Shown in pieces: positions 5,318-6,221 of a stretch of 6,221 nucleotides of DNA (the stretch's first letter is position 1; every line of letters begins with the position of its first letter). This stretch comes from Gaiella sp051003695 (GTDB lineage Bacteria; Actinomycetota; Thermoleophilia; Gaiellales; Gaiellaceae), in the NCBI GenBank assembly GCA_051003695.1, contig JBPCLB010000129.1, positions 1-6,221 on the forward strand, read 5' to 3'. Both the position numbers and the translations under genes were made by a program. The notes beneath the pieces are model-generated. The model was not told the DNA's origin, made no database searches, and was given only the letters and a program-made list of their open reading frames with translations.

Positions 5318-6221
5318 TCGGCTCCGCCGCGTCCGTCCGGGTCGGGATCACGGGGCTCGGCGTCAACGTGCCCGACCGCATCGTCACGAACGACGACCTC
5401 GCGCGATACGTCGACACCTCCGACGAGTGGATCCGCGAGCGGACGGGCATCCGTGAGCGCCGGATGGCCACCCAGGAGGAGGCACTCACCGACATCGCTC
5501 GACCCGCGGTGCTCCGGGCGTTGGAGGACGCGAACGTCGAGGCGGCCTCGATCGACCTGCTGATTTGCGCGACCGTCACGCCCGACATGCTCTTCCCGAC
5601 GTCGTCTGCGCTGCTGTCGTCCGAGCTCGGCATGCGCGAGGCGGCGGCCTTCGACCTGCTCGCCGGTTGCACGGGATTCATGTACGCCGTCGCCCAGGCG
5701 TACGGAATGCTCGCCTCGGGTCTCTCGCGGCGGGCCGTCGTCGTCGGGGGCGACGTGCTCTCGAAGATCCTCGACTGGGACGATCGCTCCACCCTCGTCG
5801 TCTTCGGCGACGGCGCCGGTGCGGTCGTAATGGAACGCGTCGACCGAGGCGGGTTCCTCGGCTTCGAACTCGGTGCCGACGGCGCCGGCGGGATCCACCT
5901 CTGCTATCCCGGCAGCGGCTCGCGTCATTTCGACGACCCCGGGTCGATCCTGAAGATGAACGGGCGGGAGGTCTACAAGTTTGCGACGCGGGTGCTCTTT
6001 TCCTCGGCAGAGGCCGTGCTCGCGCACTGCGGTCGCACGATCGACGAGGTCGACGTCTACGTTCCGCACCAGGCGAACCGGCGAATCATCGAACACGCGG
6101 TCGGTAAGCTCGGCGTCCCTGTGGAGCGCACCGTCGTCAACGTCGATCGCTACGGCAATACCTCGTCGGGGTCGATCCCCCTCGCTCTCGCCGACGCCCG
6201 TACCAGTGGCCTGCTGCGCGA
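5314..6221 (+). CDS. fabH: 3-oxoacyl-[acyl-carrier-protein] synthase III FabH (3' end outside window)
   Basis: The first 302 codons are present; probably only 20-40 residues are missing at the right edge. FabH condenses an acyl-CoA primer with malonyl-ACP to start type II fatty-acid synthesis. The thiolase-fold catalytic triad is complete: Cys119 (LLAGCTGF), His252 (VPHQANRRI) and Asn282 (RYGNTSSGS), with spacing close to E. coli Cys112/His244/Asn274. The CoA-binding segment DTSDEWIRERTGIRERR (34-50) and FGDGAGAVV (164-172) are also conserved. The ATG at 5314 overlaps the fabZ stop as ATGA, and no strong ribosome-binding site is seen, which suggests translational coupling. Primer preference (acetyl versus branched-chain CoA) cannot be read from the sequence alone. 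Other fab genes are likely further right. Confidence 0.96.
   Translation, partial: MIGSAASVRVGITGLGVNVPDRIVTNDDLARYVDTSDEWIRERTGIRERRMATQEEALTDIARPAVLRALEDANVEAASIDLLICATVTPDMLFPTSSALLSSELGMREAAAFDLLAGCTGFMYAVAQAYGMLASGLSRRAVVVGGDVLSKILDWDDRSTLVVFGDGAGAVVMERVDRGGFLGFELGADGAGGIHLCYPGSGSRHFDDPGSILKMNGREVYKFATRVLFSSAEAVLAHCGRTIDEVDVYVPHQANRRIIEHAVGKLGVPVERTVVNVDRYGNTSSGSIPLALADARTSGLLR

Noticed and set aside
5272..6096. Minus-strand frame (274 codons) opposite fabH
   Set aside because: fabH has a complete catalytic triad on the plus strand; the antisense frame is a GC shadow.

Overview
The window is GC-rich, and third codon positions are almost all G or C. It carries seven genes: a gyrA end fragment, a three-gene leftward cluster, and three rightward genes. 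Several features point to a high-GC Actinomycetota lineage, probably a deep branch such as Thermoleophilia: GTG starts, short or absent leaders at two candidate promoters, an actinobacterial-style N-terminal region on the cell-wall amidase, and type II fatty-acid genes (fabZ, fabH) beside gyrA. The taxonomic call is inference. No rRNA, tRNA, mobile element or CRISPR array was seen.

Layout. (1) 1-220, plus strand: the last 72 codons of gyrA. (2) 221-330: a convergent gap with a perfect hairpin, probably a bidirectional terminator. (3) 2612 down to 331, minus strand: a tightly packed cluster of nfeD (membrane ClpP-class serine protease), a slipin/stomatin-family SPFH protein, and a 62-codon membrane-hairpin protein. 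nfeD and the slipin gene overlap by four bases. The small ORF follows the slipin TAG stop directly, in the same frame, and has no ATG, GTG or TTG at its natural 5' end. It does have a strong GGAGG ribosome-binding site placed for a CTG start. (4) 2613-2687: a 75-bp divergent promoter region. (5) 2688-4736, plus strand: a secreted zinc N-acetylmuramoyl-L-alanine amidase with tandem FlgD-like/Ig-like modules. (6) 4737-4855: a gap with alternative hairpins and a candidate leaderless promoter. (7) 4856 to the window end: fabZ and fabH, overlapping by ATGA, with fabH cut by the right edge.

How they work together. The NfeD/slipin pair is a known protease-scaffold couple: in Pyrococcus horikoshii the NfeD homologue cleaves the hydrophobic C-terminal segment of its partner stomatin. 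The small hairpin protein may be a third component. The divergent amidase trims peptidoglycan outside the membrane. FabH starts and FabZ dehydrates in type II fatty-acid synthesis. All loci after gyrA therefore concern the cell envelope, although a shared function is only inferred. The most unusual point is the start of the small membrane protein behind the slipin gene.
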